A stretch of DNA of 64,000 bases from Flaccisagitta enflata (Eukaryota; Chaetognatha; Sagittoidea; Aphragmophora). The DNA is taken from the NCBI GenBank assembly GCA_965153355.1, contig OZ231126.1, positions 44,516,001-44,580,000 on the forward strand, read 5' to 3'. Positions 1 to 31,682 of this stretch are shown in pieces. Position 1 is the first letter of the stretch. Each line of letters begins with the position of its first letter. The position numbers and the translations under genes were made by a program. A model generated the notes under the pieces. That model had not been told where the DNA came from, searched no databases, and worked only from the letters and a program-made list of their open reading frames with translations.

Positions 1-49
1 TGTTAGCCTGATTATCTGTCTCTGTATGTCATTCTTTCGTTCTTTCGTT

Positions 50-177
<128 letters not shown>

Positions 178-326
178 CACACCGGTTTTCCCTCTCTTAC
201 TTTCTCCTCTTCATTACTTTTCTCTCTCCTCTTGAAACGCGACTGTCGCCAAAGAAATAGCAGAAATAAAAATTTGAAAGAAAGGAAAAGAAAAAAATTG
301 GCATCGGATCCATCAACGTGATGGAA

Positions 327-384
<58 letters not shown>

Positions 385-954
385 CGTGAAAGAGACTCAT
401 GATGAAATGGAGACAATTAGCGTCACCGATTTAAGTTTTATCCGTTTCTGTGACGTCATGCTGTCTGTCTCTTGATTATCAATCTCTTGGAATGGTGTTT
501 GATATTTCCTCTAATAAAAATGATAGCCTTACTTAGTTCAGCTAGCCTTACTTAGTTCGGCTCATTTCACATGCATTTTTTACGTATATTTTACCAATTT
601 GTTCTGTCTCATTTTTTGTGTGTTTGTGTTATTGTTGTTGATTTTTTTGTAACGTCTTCTGTTCCATCACACCCCCAAAGCGGAAACAGCACCGCCTAGC
701 AGCTAGCAGGCCGTAAAAGTTGATTGGTGCAAGATACATTTACTACCATGAGCTATGTGTACAATCTACATATAAAGTACCATTTTTTTCTAACACTACT
801 GATTTTTCTATTCTACTGTGATCATTTGTATACATTTGTTCATTTCTGGTTTTGGCTGCGATGTTTTTCTCCTCATTAACTTCAACCGCGGCCAGATGGT
901 TGATCTGTAAAAAAGAACGAATACAACACCTCAATTCTGCGGATGTCTGTTACG

Positions 955-1016
<62 letters not shown>

Positions 1017-1244
1017 AGTGAGAGATACATTTGAAATTTTCAACTAAAGAACAGAATCGCACGGCCTCAAATAGATAAGCCGGGATTCAGATTCTGGCTG
1101 GCTAATGTTACGCGAATAACGTCATAACCGTCAATATAGATAATATTGATACTGTCTGTTTTCATTTTCTTAACTTGTTGTGTTCCACGATAGTGGAACA
1201 CTAAGTATTCAAAAATTCTCCGTCCATCCCAGTTTTTTCCTATG

Positions 1245-3325
1245 TAAAAATGTATGTCACGCAACCCAGTTTTCTCCAATGTATGTCACACAGCCCAGAA
1301 TTCTCCGATGTATGTCACACAGCCCAGAATTCTCCGATGTATGTCACACCACCCAGTTTTCTCCGATGTATGTCACACCACCCAGTTTTCTTCCATGTAT
1401 GTCACACAGCCCAGAATTCTCCGATGTATGTCACACCACCCAGTTTTCTCCGATGTATGTCACATAGCCCAGAATTCTCCAATGTATGTCACACCACCCA
1501 GTTTTCTCCGATGTATGTCACACAGCCCAGAATTCTCCAATGTATGTCACACAGCCCAGAATTCTCCGATGTATGTCACACCACCCAGTTTTCTCCGATG
1601 TATGTCACACAGCTTAGAATTCTCCGATGTATGTCACACCACCCAGTTTTCTCAGATGTATGTCACACAGCCCAGAATTATCCGATGTATGTCACACCAC
1701 CCAGTTTTCTCTGATGTATGTCACATAACCCAGAATTCTCCAATGTATGTCACACCACCCAGTTTTTTCCGATGTATGTCACACAGCCCAGAATTCTCTG
1801 ATGTATGTCACACCACCCAGTTTTCTCCGATGCATGTCACACAACCCAGAATTCTACAATGTATGTCACACAACCCAATCTTCTCCGATGTATGTCACAC
1901 AGCCCAGAATTCTCCAATGTATGTCACACCACCCAGTTTTCTCCGATGTATGTCACATAGCCCAGAATTCTCCAATGTATGTCACACCACCCAGTTTTCT
2001 CCGATGTATGCCACACAGTCCAGAATTCTCCGCTGTATGTCACACCACCCAGTTTTCTCCGCTGTATGTCACACAGCCCAGAATTTTCCGATGTATGTCA
2101 CACAGCCCAGAATTCTCCGATGTATGTCACACCACCCAGTTTTCTCCGATGTATGTCACACAGCTTAGAATTCTCCGATGTATGTCACACCACCCAGTTT
2201 TCTCCAATGTATGTCACACAGCCCAGAATTCTCCAATGTATGTCACACCACCCAGTTTTCTCCAATGTATGTCACATAGCCCAGAATTCTCCGATGTATG
2301 TCACACCACCCAGTTTTCTCTGATGTATGTCACACAGCCCAGAATTCTCCGATGCATGTCACACAGCCCAGAATTCTCCGATGTATGTCACACCACCCAG
2401 TTTTCTCCGATGTATGTCACACAGCTTAGAATTCTCCAATGTATGTCACACCACCCATTTTTCTCTGATGTATGTCACACAGCCCAGAATTCTCCGATGT
2501 ATGTCACACCACCCAGTTTTCTCCGATGTATGTCACATAGCCCAGAATTCTCCGATGTATGTCACACCACCCAGTTTTCTCTGATGTATGTCACACAACC
2601 CAGAATTCTCCAATGTATGTCACACAACCCAATCTTCTCCGATGTATGTCAATTCAATTCAATTCAATTCAAACAGTTTATTTCCCCGAAGGCGCATATA
2701 ACAGCAATATGGCGATAGATCAGCGGGGGAGGACCATGCTTAAGCCCTTCATGTCAAATAATGATATACTATCCATGTTTCAGTTAAGGACATCGACGGG
2801 CTTGTTCATGTCGACCCTCGTGATTTCAATTACAAATGCAGGATACAGATGAGACAAAAACAGAAAACACATAATGCACAAGATCACATAAAAATCAGAA
2901 AACAATTAAATAGTGTCACACAGCCCAGAATTCTCCAATGTATGTCACACCACCCAGTTTTCTCCAATGTATGTCACATAGCCCAGAATTCTCCAATGTG
3001 TGTCACACAACCCAGTTTTCTCCAATGTATGTCACAAAGTCCAGAATTCTCCGATGTATGTCACACCACCCAGTTTTCTCAGATGTATGTCACACAGCCC
3101 AGAATTCTCCTATGTATGTCACACAGCCCAGAATGCTCCGATATATGTCACACAATTCAAAATTCTCCCATGTATGTCACAAGACCCAGTTTTCTCTGAT
3201 GTATGTCACACAGTCCAGAATTCTCTGATATAAGTCACACCACCCAGTTTTTCTCCAATGTATGTCACACAGCCCTATATTCTTTGATGTATGTCACACT
3301 ACCCAGTTTGTTCCCATGTATGAAA
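1245..3325 (+). repeat. 29-bp satellite array with two alternating monomer types
   Basis: About 60 tandem 29-bp monomers share the core GATGTATGTCACAC. They come in two versions: one continues CAGCCCAGAATTCTCC, the other CACCCAGTTTTCTCC. The two versions often alternate, suggesting a 58-bp higher-order unit with later slippage. The plus-strand monomer has no stop in any frame, and 29 is not a multiple of 3, so each frame reads on through the array in 87-bp (29-residue) cycles. This creates apparent proteins of 304 and 323 residues. I see no promoter, splice structure or codon bias, so I treat these as by-products. Two decayed monomers recur at about 3423-3475. Confidence 0.95.
2652..2918 (-). 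mobile_element. 5'-truncated LINE 3' end inserted in the satellite
   Basis: This 267-bp block interrupts the 29-bp array. Read on the minus strand it ends in GGGGAAATAAACTG followed by a GAATT pentamer tail, as 3' ends of CR1/Jockey-like LINEs do. TGTCA occurs on both sides (2647-2651 and 2914-2918), giving a likely 5-bp target duplication. The satellite monomer resumes in phase after it. No reverse-transcriptase sequence remains. Confidence 0.7.
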
Positions 3326-3480
3326 GTTGGACAACATTACTACTCAACCCTACTTTACTTAGGGATGAGAGCCTTTGGAGCTCTCACTGGTGTTAAATCC
3401 GGAGCCATCACAACTATCCTTAGTATGTCACACAGCCCTGTATTCCTCAATGTATGTCACACAACCCCGCTTTCTCCTCA

Positions 3481-3716
3481 CACACATATACACACACACA
3501 CACATGCACACACACACACACATTCACAAGCGGCAGTGGGACCGCCCAAAGGCGGCAGTGGGACCACCCACAGGTGGCAGTGGGACCGTCCACAGGTGGC
3601 AGTGGGGCCGCCGACAGGCGGCAGTGGGACCGCCCACAGGCGGAAGTGAGGCTGCCCATAGGCGGCAGTGAGGTCGCCCATGGATGGTAATTAGGCCGCC
3701 CACAGGCGGCCATTAT
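3481..3716. repeat. CA microsatellite followed by a 22-bp GC-rich minisatellite
   Basis: A CA-rich run (3481-3524) leads into about eight diverged 22-bp units containing GGCAGTGGGACCGCCCACA (3531-3716). The units are much more GC-rich than the surroundings and have no stop in several frames, which explains short overlapping ORFs on both strands. Confidence 0.9.
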
Positions 3717-3751
3717 CTACAACACCGATTTTTCTAGTTATCATTACTAGA

Positions 3752-3757
3752 TTTATT
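3752..3757 (-). promoter_or_regulatory. Candidate poly(A) signal of ODAD2
   Basis: AATAAA on the minus strand, about 200 bases past the ODAD2 stop codon at 3957-3959. The position fits a 3' UTR; no other signal supports it. Confidence 0.4.
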
Positions 3758-3956
3758 TTATGAATTATTGCCTTTCTTTTTCACGCCAAATCAAGTTTTC
3801 GTGGAACACAATATGGCGAACGCCACTAGTTATATGATGCTTTCGACCTTTCCATAGATGGCGGTTTTCCAGTTTTATATCGATTTTATCTCTATCTTAG
3901 TGCGCCAGTAAATACGAAACATTGGGACTCAACAGCTCAGTTCAGATCCCCACATG

Positions 3957-19747
<15,791 letters not shown>

Positions 19748-19862
19748 CTAATTTCTTCGACAGTTTATAAACAGCGCTTGGCTGTGTCTATACGTATTTG
19801 CCGCTCTGTCTGTCTCTGTGTGCCGTTCACTGTCTCTGTCTGTCTGTCAGTCAGATTGTCTG

Positions 19863-19965
<103 letters not shown>

Positions 19966-20277
19966 CCTTCAATCTTACCGGGTTCTGATCAGCCATTTTT
20001 TCAAGGTAATAATAATATTTTTAGTTTGAACGAGAACCTCAATTCTAAGATTTCTACTTTTTAATATCTATGTTCTATGATGTAAATACAAAGATGATTC
20101 TTGTCTGGTCTCTAAGCGCTACTTAGATAACATGTTTGATTCTATTTTTTTTAAGCGTCTGAAAATTTCCGCTGACTTTCTACTCATTGATATGGTTCAA
20201 TTGTTTGGATCATTTTTAGAACATGTGGAATGGGACTTGAAGACTAAAACTGAATGAGAGAGAGAGAAAGAGAGGGC

Positions 20278-20571
<294 letters not shown>

Positions 20572-20897
20572 ATAATGAAAGAGAAAGAGGGCGAGCGAGA
20601 GTGAAATTTAGAATCTCATTGGCCGTATGAATTTTTAACGACTTACCATCCACTAACCTCAAAAAAATTTTTGGTGGAAATTATGGTAATGAATAAGATT
20701 CTTGGTTTGCGTCTCCTATGCCGTAATTAGTGGCGAAGAAATAACCGCAATGTAGACCACGATGGTAATGATGGTTTATGCCTCTTGCGCCTCTTGTCTC
20801 CAATGGGGAGAACAAGTGGGAGATGATGATGAACATCATATCTGAGAACTGCCAGGTTATCGACAGAAGCACAATTCGACGCGCGTGGTCGCACATG

Positions 20898-20929
<32 letters not shown>

Positions 20930-21533
20930 AAGAGAAAAAAAAAGAATCAAGAAAAAAGAATGAATAAATGAAAGAAAGATAGAAAGACAAAATGAGATAA
21001 GGGAAGGAGAAGATATCATAATGAAAGTAAGAAGGTAGGATAGACAAAAATCCAGACCAAACAGACAGTATAAACCTCTAGAATCGAAGCCACGCCACGG
21101 GTCTGAATCCTCAGGGATTCTTTTTCTTTTCTTTCTTTTGCTCAGGGAGAAAAACCGAATTCTAATTTGAAAACCCCAAATGAGGATCAAAAATTAAGGC
21201 TAATGTTTCAAGCTGCGAAAATCTGCAGACTTCATGCGGCCAAAATGGGAAATGAGACGCGAGTAATTTCCTCTTCCACAATTCAAATTTTCTCATTTGG
21301 AAGCAGAAAAGAAAAAAGGGGAAAGAAGGAAAAAGAGAATAAAAGAAAAGATAGAAAGAAAACCAACAACGTGAAAAAGACTTCATTTTTACTAGATCAC
21401 CCATAAATACAAATCAAATCATCAATTTTAGCTGCGCAACCACACCTTGTCCTTACACAGTACCATCACACTGATCTATTTAACCCTTACAATGACCCCA
21501 TGACTTTCTCTCATGTTGCCGTCATCCCAAATA

Positions 21534-22034
21534 CACTTTTTTTTTTTTTTTTATAAGAACCAAGTTTATAAGAACGTTAGGCTTCAAATCGTCAAAAATT
21601 TAAGAACATGCTAAGAACATTAGAAGGCTTCATTTCTTGAAAAAATTAAGAACATTAGGCTTGAAATCTTAAAAATCTAAGAACATTTTTTTTCTGTTTT
21701 TTTTTAATCAATTGTTCTTTGTAAATGGACAGACCCCATATCTTTTCTGTTCAGCAAATCATGTCTCACTTTATATAGCATATTTTTTTCTACTTTCATT
21801 GATCTTAATTCATTTAAAATGTTTAAATCTACTTCTTTATTGTTTCATTGACATTTTCCTTCATTTTCTCCTTAATGACCAACTTAAAACTAATTAAGAA
21901 CGTTCTTAATTGAAGGCTAAAAAGTGCGTTTGAATTAAGAACAATTTAAGAACGTTCAAGCCTTGAAACTGCTGAAAATTCAAGAACATTGAAGGCTTGC
22001 TCAAAAAATGACGTTCTTATAAAAAAAAAAAGTG
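21534..22034. mobile_element. CACTTTTTT-ended MITE with TA target site (501 bp)
   Basis: Ends CACTTTTTTT and AAAAAAAGTG, with TTATAAGAAC and GTTCTTATAA just inside. TA on both sides (21532-21533 and 22035-22036). Its interior matches both ends of the larger element at 57331-60156. TA duplication suggests mobilization by a Tc1/mariner-type transposase. No coding capacity. Confidence 0.8.
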
Positions 22035-22410
22035 TAGCCCCACATTCCCCTTCCCTCACCTCCTCAAAGTAGTAAGAATAAAACGTTAATTGCAAATTTA
22101 AATTTCATGAATACCGAATGATAATAGTCCCATGTTATTGTAACATTGTAACGCAATACATTGAAAATGGGCATGTGCTACTACGTATCGTCGCTTTTAT
22201 CGCGGTGCATTCCAGGGGACTAACGTGTAAACACAGAAAAAGCAGATTCGTAAAACGCTCTGAAACTAGACAAACATTCTTGGTACAACGCGGTCCAATT
22301 TCGAGAAGGATATTTTAAATCCAATGTTTCATATCCGTTCTTTAAATTCGTATTGTCCACGCGCTGACAGGCCTAATGTTTAAAACAAGTGACGCCGTCG
22401 CGAGTTCATT

Positions 22411-26116
<3,706 letters not shown>

Positions 26117-26956
26117 TTCGCAAATGGAAAAACCTTTCGGACGCTCATATTCGGTACTTGACTTTTCCTTTTGCACGATCCATTGAGCATTTTGGTAAAC
26201 TAAGTGTTAAAATGCATCGCCACTTAATTTAGACTTTTATTCCTCTAGAGGCATTAGCCTGATCGAAAATAAGAGATCAAATGCATCGACATTTTGTATG
26301 CGACCTGTTTCAAGTCACGTTCAGTCAATAACTGGCTTTCGTGGACTTGCTCTTTGATTCATCGGTCCAACATGTTAAAAAGCCAAACCAATAGCTATAT
26401 GCAGCTTCACATTTCCCTCGCGCGGATTCCCTGTCCAAGTTAGGAGAACTTACCACAAGGATTGAAAGAATTGGATAAAGATTAAGGTTTTTTTTTCTTT
26501 TTTTTTGTAAAATTGTTTGACGAATGTCAAAAGTGTTACAGCATCAGTGGGCAATAAGATTATCATTCATTTAAAAAAACTGAAAAATTGATAAGATAAT
26601 AGACTTTAATTGCGAGTAAAACAATTTGCGTCATTCCAAATCTTTGCATTGATAATGCATGAGTCAAATACGTAGAAGAGAAGTTATCAAAAGGCTCAAA
26701 AATGGATGATAATTCAATAAATGTTCATGGTTTCAGTTCTTATGTACTTAAATCGTGCAAGCATGACTGGGCTACTTTTCAAGTTGCGATCAACGCGTTA
26801 ATGTGAACGATAACAAAAAGGAAACTGACGCCATGAATAACCATTAAATCATTTTACGTATATAATATAACATGGCTGAATTCTTTTGTGTCATTGTTCC
26901 TCGCCTATTGTCCAAGTTTAGACATGCCTGATTTGATTTTGAATGAGTTTTGAAAG

Positions 26957-27165
26957 AAACAGGGTCGGATACACGGCTACCCTTATCGCGTGCGAGTGGG
27001 CAGGGGCATTGATGGAGAAGGTCCCGGGGGCAAGTGGGCAGGAGCAGTGAGCTAAAAACACTGAAAAACGCCGAAAAAGTATAAAGGGGACCGACCGACC
27101 GACCGACTGACCGCCGGAAGGACGGACGGAAAAAGCGGGGTGTAGAGTCGCGTAGCACGACTATA
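26957..27165 (-). mobile_element. Stem-loop-tailed repeat, minus-strand copy
   Basis: Begins AAACAGGGTCGGATACACGG, has GTGGGCAGGGGC, repeated CCGACCGACCGAC, AGCGGGGTGTAGAGTCGCG, and ends near a decayed hairpin at 27165. 26117-26950 between the gene and this copy is AT-rich with nothing recognised. Confidence 0.75.
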
Positions 27166-27222
27166 TTCCCGTTTACAGATTAACTATCTACATATCCATC
27201 CGACAATCAGACTGTTTGTCTG

Positions 27223-27349
<127 letters not shown>

Positions 27350-27429
27350 ATACCCAAATTTCAAAACTTATACACTCGAAAATTAAGAGAGAGAGTGAGA
27401 CTCTCTTTCGGATGCTCATTTGTTTTCAT

Positions 27430-27856
<427 letters not shown>

Positions 27857-28554
27857 GAGAATTAAGGAGAGCAAAATCGAAAGGATTTATACGCTAAAAT
27901 TTTTGAATCGTCAAAAAATGCCGCATTAATGTTGGAAATTGCCAAAGGAGAGAGATTTTTCAAAAATGAATTTAGAATGTGAAGGAAAGGGAAAGCATGA
28001 ATTGGCTTTGGGTGGGGTTTGGGGTGTGACAATTAGGATGAATATGAGAATTAGAGGAGGGATCAAAGCAAATTAGCTGAACCGACCTTAACAAAAATGT
28101 AATAGAAAGTTTTTTGGTGGTTCCATGTTCCTCAAGGGTTACTTTATCAAGTAAAAAAAAGTTGACCAACATATCGGCAAGACAATTTTTTTTATCGGGG
28201 GGAAAAAAGTTGAAGCCGATCTTCGACTTTTTGACATATTTCAGAGAGTTTTAATTTTCTTGTGTGAAAGTTGAGTATCTCATCCAGGCAAATGCGCCTT
28301 CCAATGAAATTAATAGGGTAAGTAAATTTGATAATTCTCTTTCATTTGGCGCCAAGTAGAACTCTCTATAACAAATAGTTTTTGCATTATGATTTTTTAA
28401 AGATTTATTTTTGAAAAATTCAAATTGATTTTTTCCTCGATTTTTTATGATTTTATGTAGGATCAATAAAGGAGTGTATCTATGTTTGTTTGAGCATGCA
28501 AATACAAGAAAATCTTTTTTGAGCATAGCTGCTCATCTGTCAGGGTGTTTTTTA

Positions 28555-28830
28555 GTATTCTAGCTCATTTAGCTCATTTAGCTCAGTTTCTTTTTTATTT
28601 TAAATGGGATTGATAGATAAATGTTTTGATGCTCACCCGCTTCATTTAGCTCTCATTTAGCTCATTTAGCTCAGTTTCTTTTTTTTTAAATGGGATTGAT
28701 AGATAAATGTTTTGATGCTCACCCGTTTTTGAGTAATCTAGCTCATTTAGCTCATTTTGCTCAGTTTTTTTCTGATTTCAAATGGAATTAATGAATAGAT
28801 ATTTGGACACGTGTTTGAGCGTGCAAATAC
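28555..28830. repeat. Imperfect tandem repeat, about 90 bp, three units
   Basis: Units share GCTCATTTAGCTCA, AAATGGGATTGATAGATAAA and TTTTGATGCTCACCCG. The last unit is diverged. Related GCTCA wording continues to about 28900. Nothing coding is seen in 27900-29160. Confidence 0.75.
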
Positions 28831-29169
28831 AAAAAAAGCATGTCAGTGAGCATAACTGGTTGTTTTGATAAATGATTTTAAGTATTCTAGCTTATCTATG
28901 ATTCAAATGATTGGACTTTTTTGTACAACATGAAAAAATTTTTATATTCACAAATATTTGAGGAATACATTCCCCTTTGTCAGGTGAACAGAAAAAAGGA
29001 AATACATAGAGACAAGAGAAGACATAAACGAAAGATGAGGATGAGAATGAGGAGGATGAGGATGAAGAAGATGAGCAAAAGAGAGAGAGGACTGACTGAC
29101 CCAAGGATCAGTCAGGGGTGTCCCTGCCGGCTCTCTCAAGGAACGCTCTCCGCCTTGTGGTCATGTGAT

Positions 29170-29335
29170 GCTGCTGCTGCTGTTGACATTGCTGCTGCTG
29201 CTGCAGCTGCTGTTGCTGCTGCTGCTGCTGTTGCTGCTGCGGCTGTTGTTGTTGCTGCTGCGGCTGTTGTTGTTACTGCTGCGGCTGTTGTTGCTGCTGC
29301 GGCTGTTGTAGTTGCTGCGGCTGTTGCTGCTGAGA
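29170..29335. repeat. (CTG/TTG)n trinucleotide tract
   Basis: CTG, TTG and CGG triplets that encode poly-Gln/Pro on the minus strand, fused to the end of the GIY-YIG-type fragment. Confidence 0.9.
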
Positions 29336-29608
29336 CATGACGAGTATCGGGATGGTTTGGGATGATGACGTGGAGTTTGCCTTTCTTGGACGACCAGGTC
29401 GTCTCGGGGCTGTGTCCAATAAGTCCTTGGTTGTTGGATAATGTTTCCTGACCGTGAATGGCTGTCTAACGGCTTTGGAGAGGATGGGGTTGTAGTCAGG
29501 AGGTAGTGTGTGTTGACCTGGGTGCTCGTTGATGGAGGGTTTGAGAACTCTTATGGCCGCATTCTCCATTACCCCTCGGCGAAACCAATCATCGTCGCAG
29601 GCGATCAC
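29273..29608 (-). pseudogene. C-terminal fragment of a GIY-YIG-type retroelement protein
   Basis: The stretch DDDWFRRGVMENAAIRVLKP followed by SIN and LPPDYNPILS resembles the 'W-F-RGV-EA-Y-..PSLN..L...YN..L' end of GIY-YIG nuclease domains fused to Penelope-like and related animal retroelement polyproteins. An AT-hook-like RRPGRPRK follows, then a Gln tail made by the CTG repeat. Upstream on the same strand the coding thread is broken at an AGGTG pentamer repeat (about 29610-29630). The catalytic GIY-YIG core is missing, so this is a remnant. Confidence 0.5.
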
Positions 29609-30041
29609 CTCACCTCACCTCACCTTGCATTGACCGGGACAACGAAGAGCAGTGGAGAAGTGCTCATCTACCCATGACTTAAGGGTCCGGCTTAGTGAAT
29701 GTAAGAATTTTCTGATGTTGAACGAAAAAGTCCAATCATTTGAATCATGCTGAATCTACAACCATCCAACTTCCATTCAAACTAGCTTATCTAGCTTATT
29801 TTGCTCAGTTCTATTTCTTCCAATTTTCAGTGCAATGAATTCATACAATAATTTTTGATTTGATATAACAAATGAAAAAAGACTGAAGACAAAAGCTTGG
29901 TGAAAAGTGACCAATGCTTACAACTTTTTTCCTCACGGCAACAGCCGCCATTACTGGTAGAATTCCCGAATTTTTATGATATCCTGTGATTGATTGAAAA
30001 TTTTTGAGCAAGATTAGTTTAAAAAAAGTTTAAAAAAAGAT

Positions 30042-31682
30042 ACACAGCTTGTAGCTGAATTCTTGCATGAAAGAAATCCATTTGAGTATGGAAATATTTT
30101 TTGCAACATTGCCAATCATGTTCATGCAAACCCATCAGTCAATTGCGACAATGCTCAAGCCATTGGTGAAAGCATTTTAGAAAAGATGGTTGGAGAGGAA
30201 GTAAGTGATTTTTCTTTTAAGAGGAAAGATCAGGCAGTAACCATGGGTAGCAAAAATGGTGTCAAAGTCGATGGAGTAATTGTGCAGTTTGAGCCACATA
30301 TCTTGTTTCAAAAACTTGCTGTTGCAGCTGAGAGGACTGACAATATTGATCCAGAAACTATTTTCAAGCATGAATTAACAACCATCCCCAAGGCTCTTGC
30401 TGAAACGCCGGAATTACTTCACGAGGCCCAAAAGTCCACTCTTGCAGATACAATATGGTCAGCTGTAAATCAAAATACAGTTTCCATTCCTGATGATGTC
30501 AGGTTTGTACTCGATGGAGGCGCTTTGCTGCACAGAATTCCATGGTCATGAGGTGCTTCCTATGGAAGCATCTTAGAAACATACAGCAAGTATGTTGCTA
30601 CCAATTATGGTAAAGCTGTGGTTGTTTCCAATGGATATAAAGAATTTACAACCAAAGATATGACTCATAAACGCTGTTTGAAGGGAAAAAAAGGAGTTAG
30701 CATCACATTCAGTTTGGATATGAATCTAACTGTCACAAAAGAGGTATTCCTCAGTGACTCAAAAAACAAACAACAATTCATTGACTTTCTTGGCACCAAA
30801 CTCACTAATCAAGGCTGCCAGGTTTTTTATGAGGAAGCAGATGCAGACCTTCTCATTGTCCAAAAGGCAATTGAGTCAGCATCCTCAATGGATACAGTTT
30901 TGATTGGAGATGACACAGATTTACTTGTCCTCCTGTTACATCATTTGCCTCAATATGGCAAACATATTTTCTTTACTTCAGATCGCAAGAAAAATACTAA
31001 AGGACAAGTGTGGAATATTAAAGAGGTCAGAGCACTTGGCACTTTTTTATGCAAACACATACCATTTTTGCATGCATTTTTAGGATGTGACACAACATCT
31101 TGTTTATTTGGCATTGGAAAAGGCTCCATCATCAAAAAATTCAGAGAAAACAAATCTCTCCAGCAAGCTGCAATAGTCTTTGACAATCCAAATGCCACTC
31201 AGGCCCAGATAGATCATGCTGGTGAAGCAGCATTTGTTGTTATGTACAATGGGAAGAAATCAGATACCTTAGATGGACTGCGATACAAGAAGTATTGCGA
31301 CAAAGTTGCCACAAGCTTGACATACGTGGACCCTAAAGTTCTGCCTCCCACCTCTGCTGCTGCTAAGTTTCATAGCAGGCGAGTCTTCCTGCAAACAAAT
31401 CAATGGGAGGACCCCCAATGTGATTTGATAGCAGAGGAGTGGGGATGGGTCCGCAAAGATACTGGGTTGCATCCAGTACTGACAGATATGCCACCAGCCC
31501 CTGCTAAGCTTTTAAAGATCATTCGATGCAATTATACCACTGATTGTGCAACTGCAAGATGCACTTGCAAGAAACATGGAATGAAATGTTCAATGGCTTG
31601 TGGGCATTGTAGAGGCTCCTCATGTTCAATTACCAGCACCTATGTAGAAGATGAAGATGAGAGTGATTCTGAAGAAGACTAG
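30042..31682 (+). pseudogene. FEN1/PIN-like nuclease-fold protein with C-terminal Cys cluster, interrupted by one TGA
   Basis: One frame stays open from about 30042 to 31682 except for TGA at 30549-30551. Motifs follow the order of FEN1-type flap nucleases: LDGGALLHRIPW (30510 on), VVVSNGY (30621), EEADADLLIV (30831), GDDTDLLVLL (30906), GCDTTS (31083), then GIGKGSIIKKF, like the helix-hairpin clamp. The family is intronless and multicopy in many invertebrate genomes, without known function. The C-terminus has a CxC-rich cluster (about 31531-31620) and an acidic tail. In place of the second metal-binding Asp there is Asn (30630-30632). With the TGA this suggests a recently dead copy, though readthrough cannot be excluded. 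The true 5' end is unclear. The FEN1 relation is inferred from motif order, not from a search. Confidence 0.65.

Noticed and set aside
1254-2718. Long plus-strand ORFs (304 and 323 residues) with 29-residue repeats
   Set aside because: They are translations of the 29-bp satellite, which is open in all three frames. No start context, splice sites or codon bias.
1245-3325. Regular 29-bp periodicity resembling a CRISPR array
   Set aside because: Monomers abut without unique spacers, and the DNA is eukaryotic.
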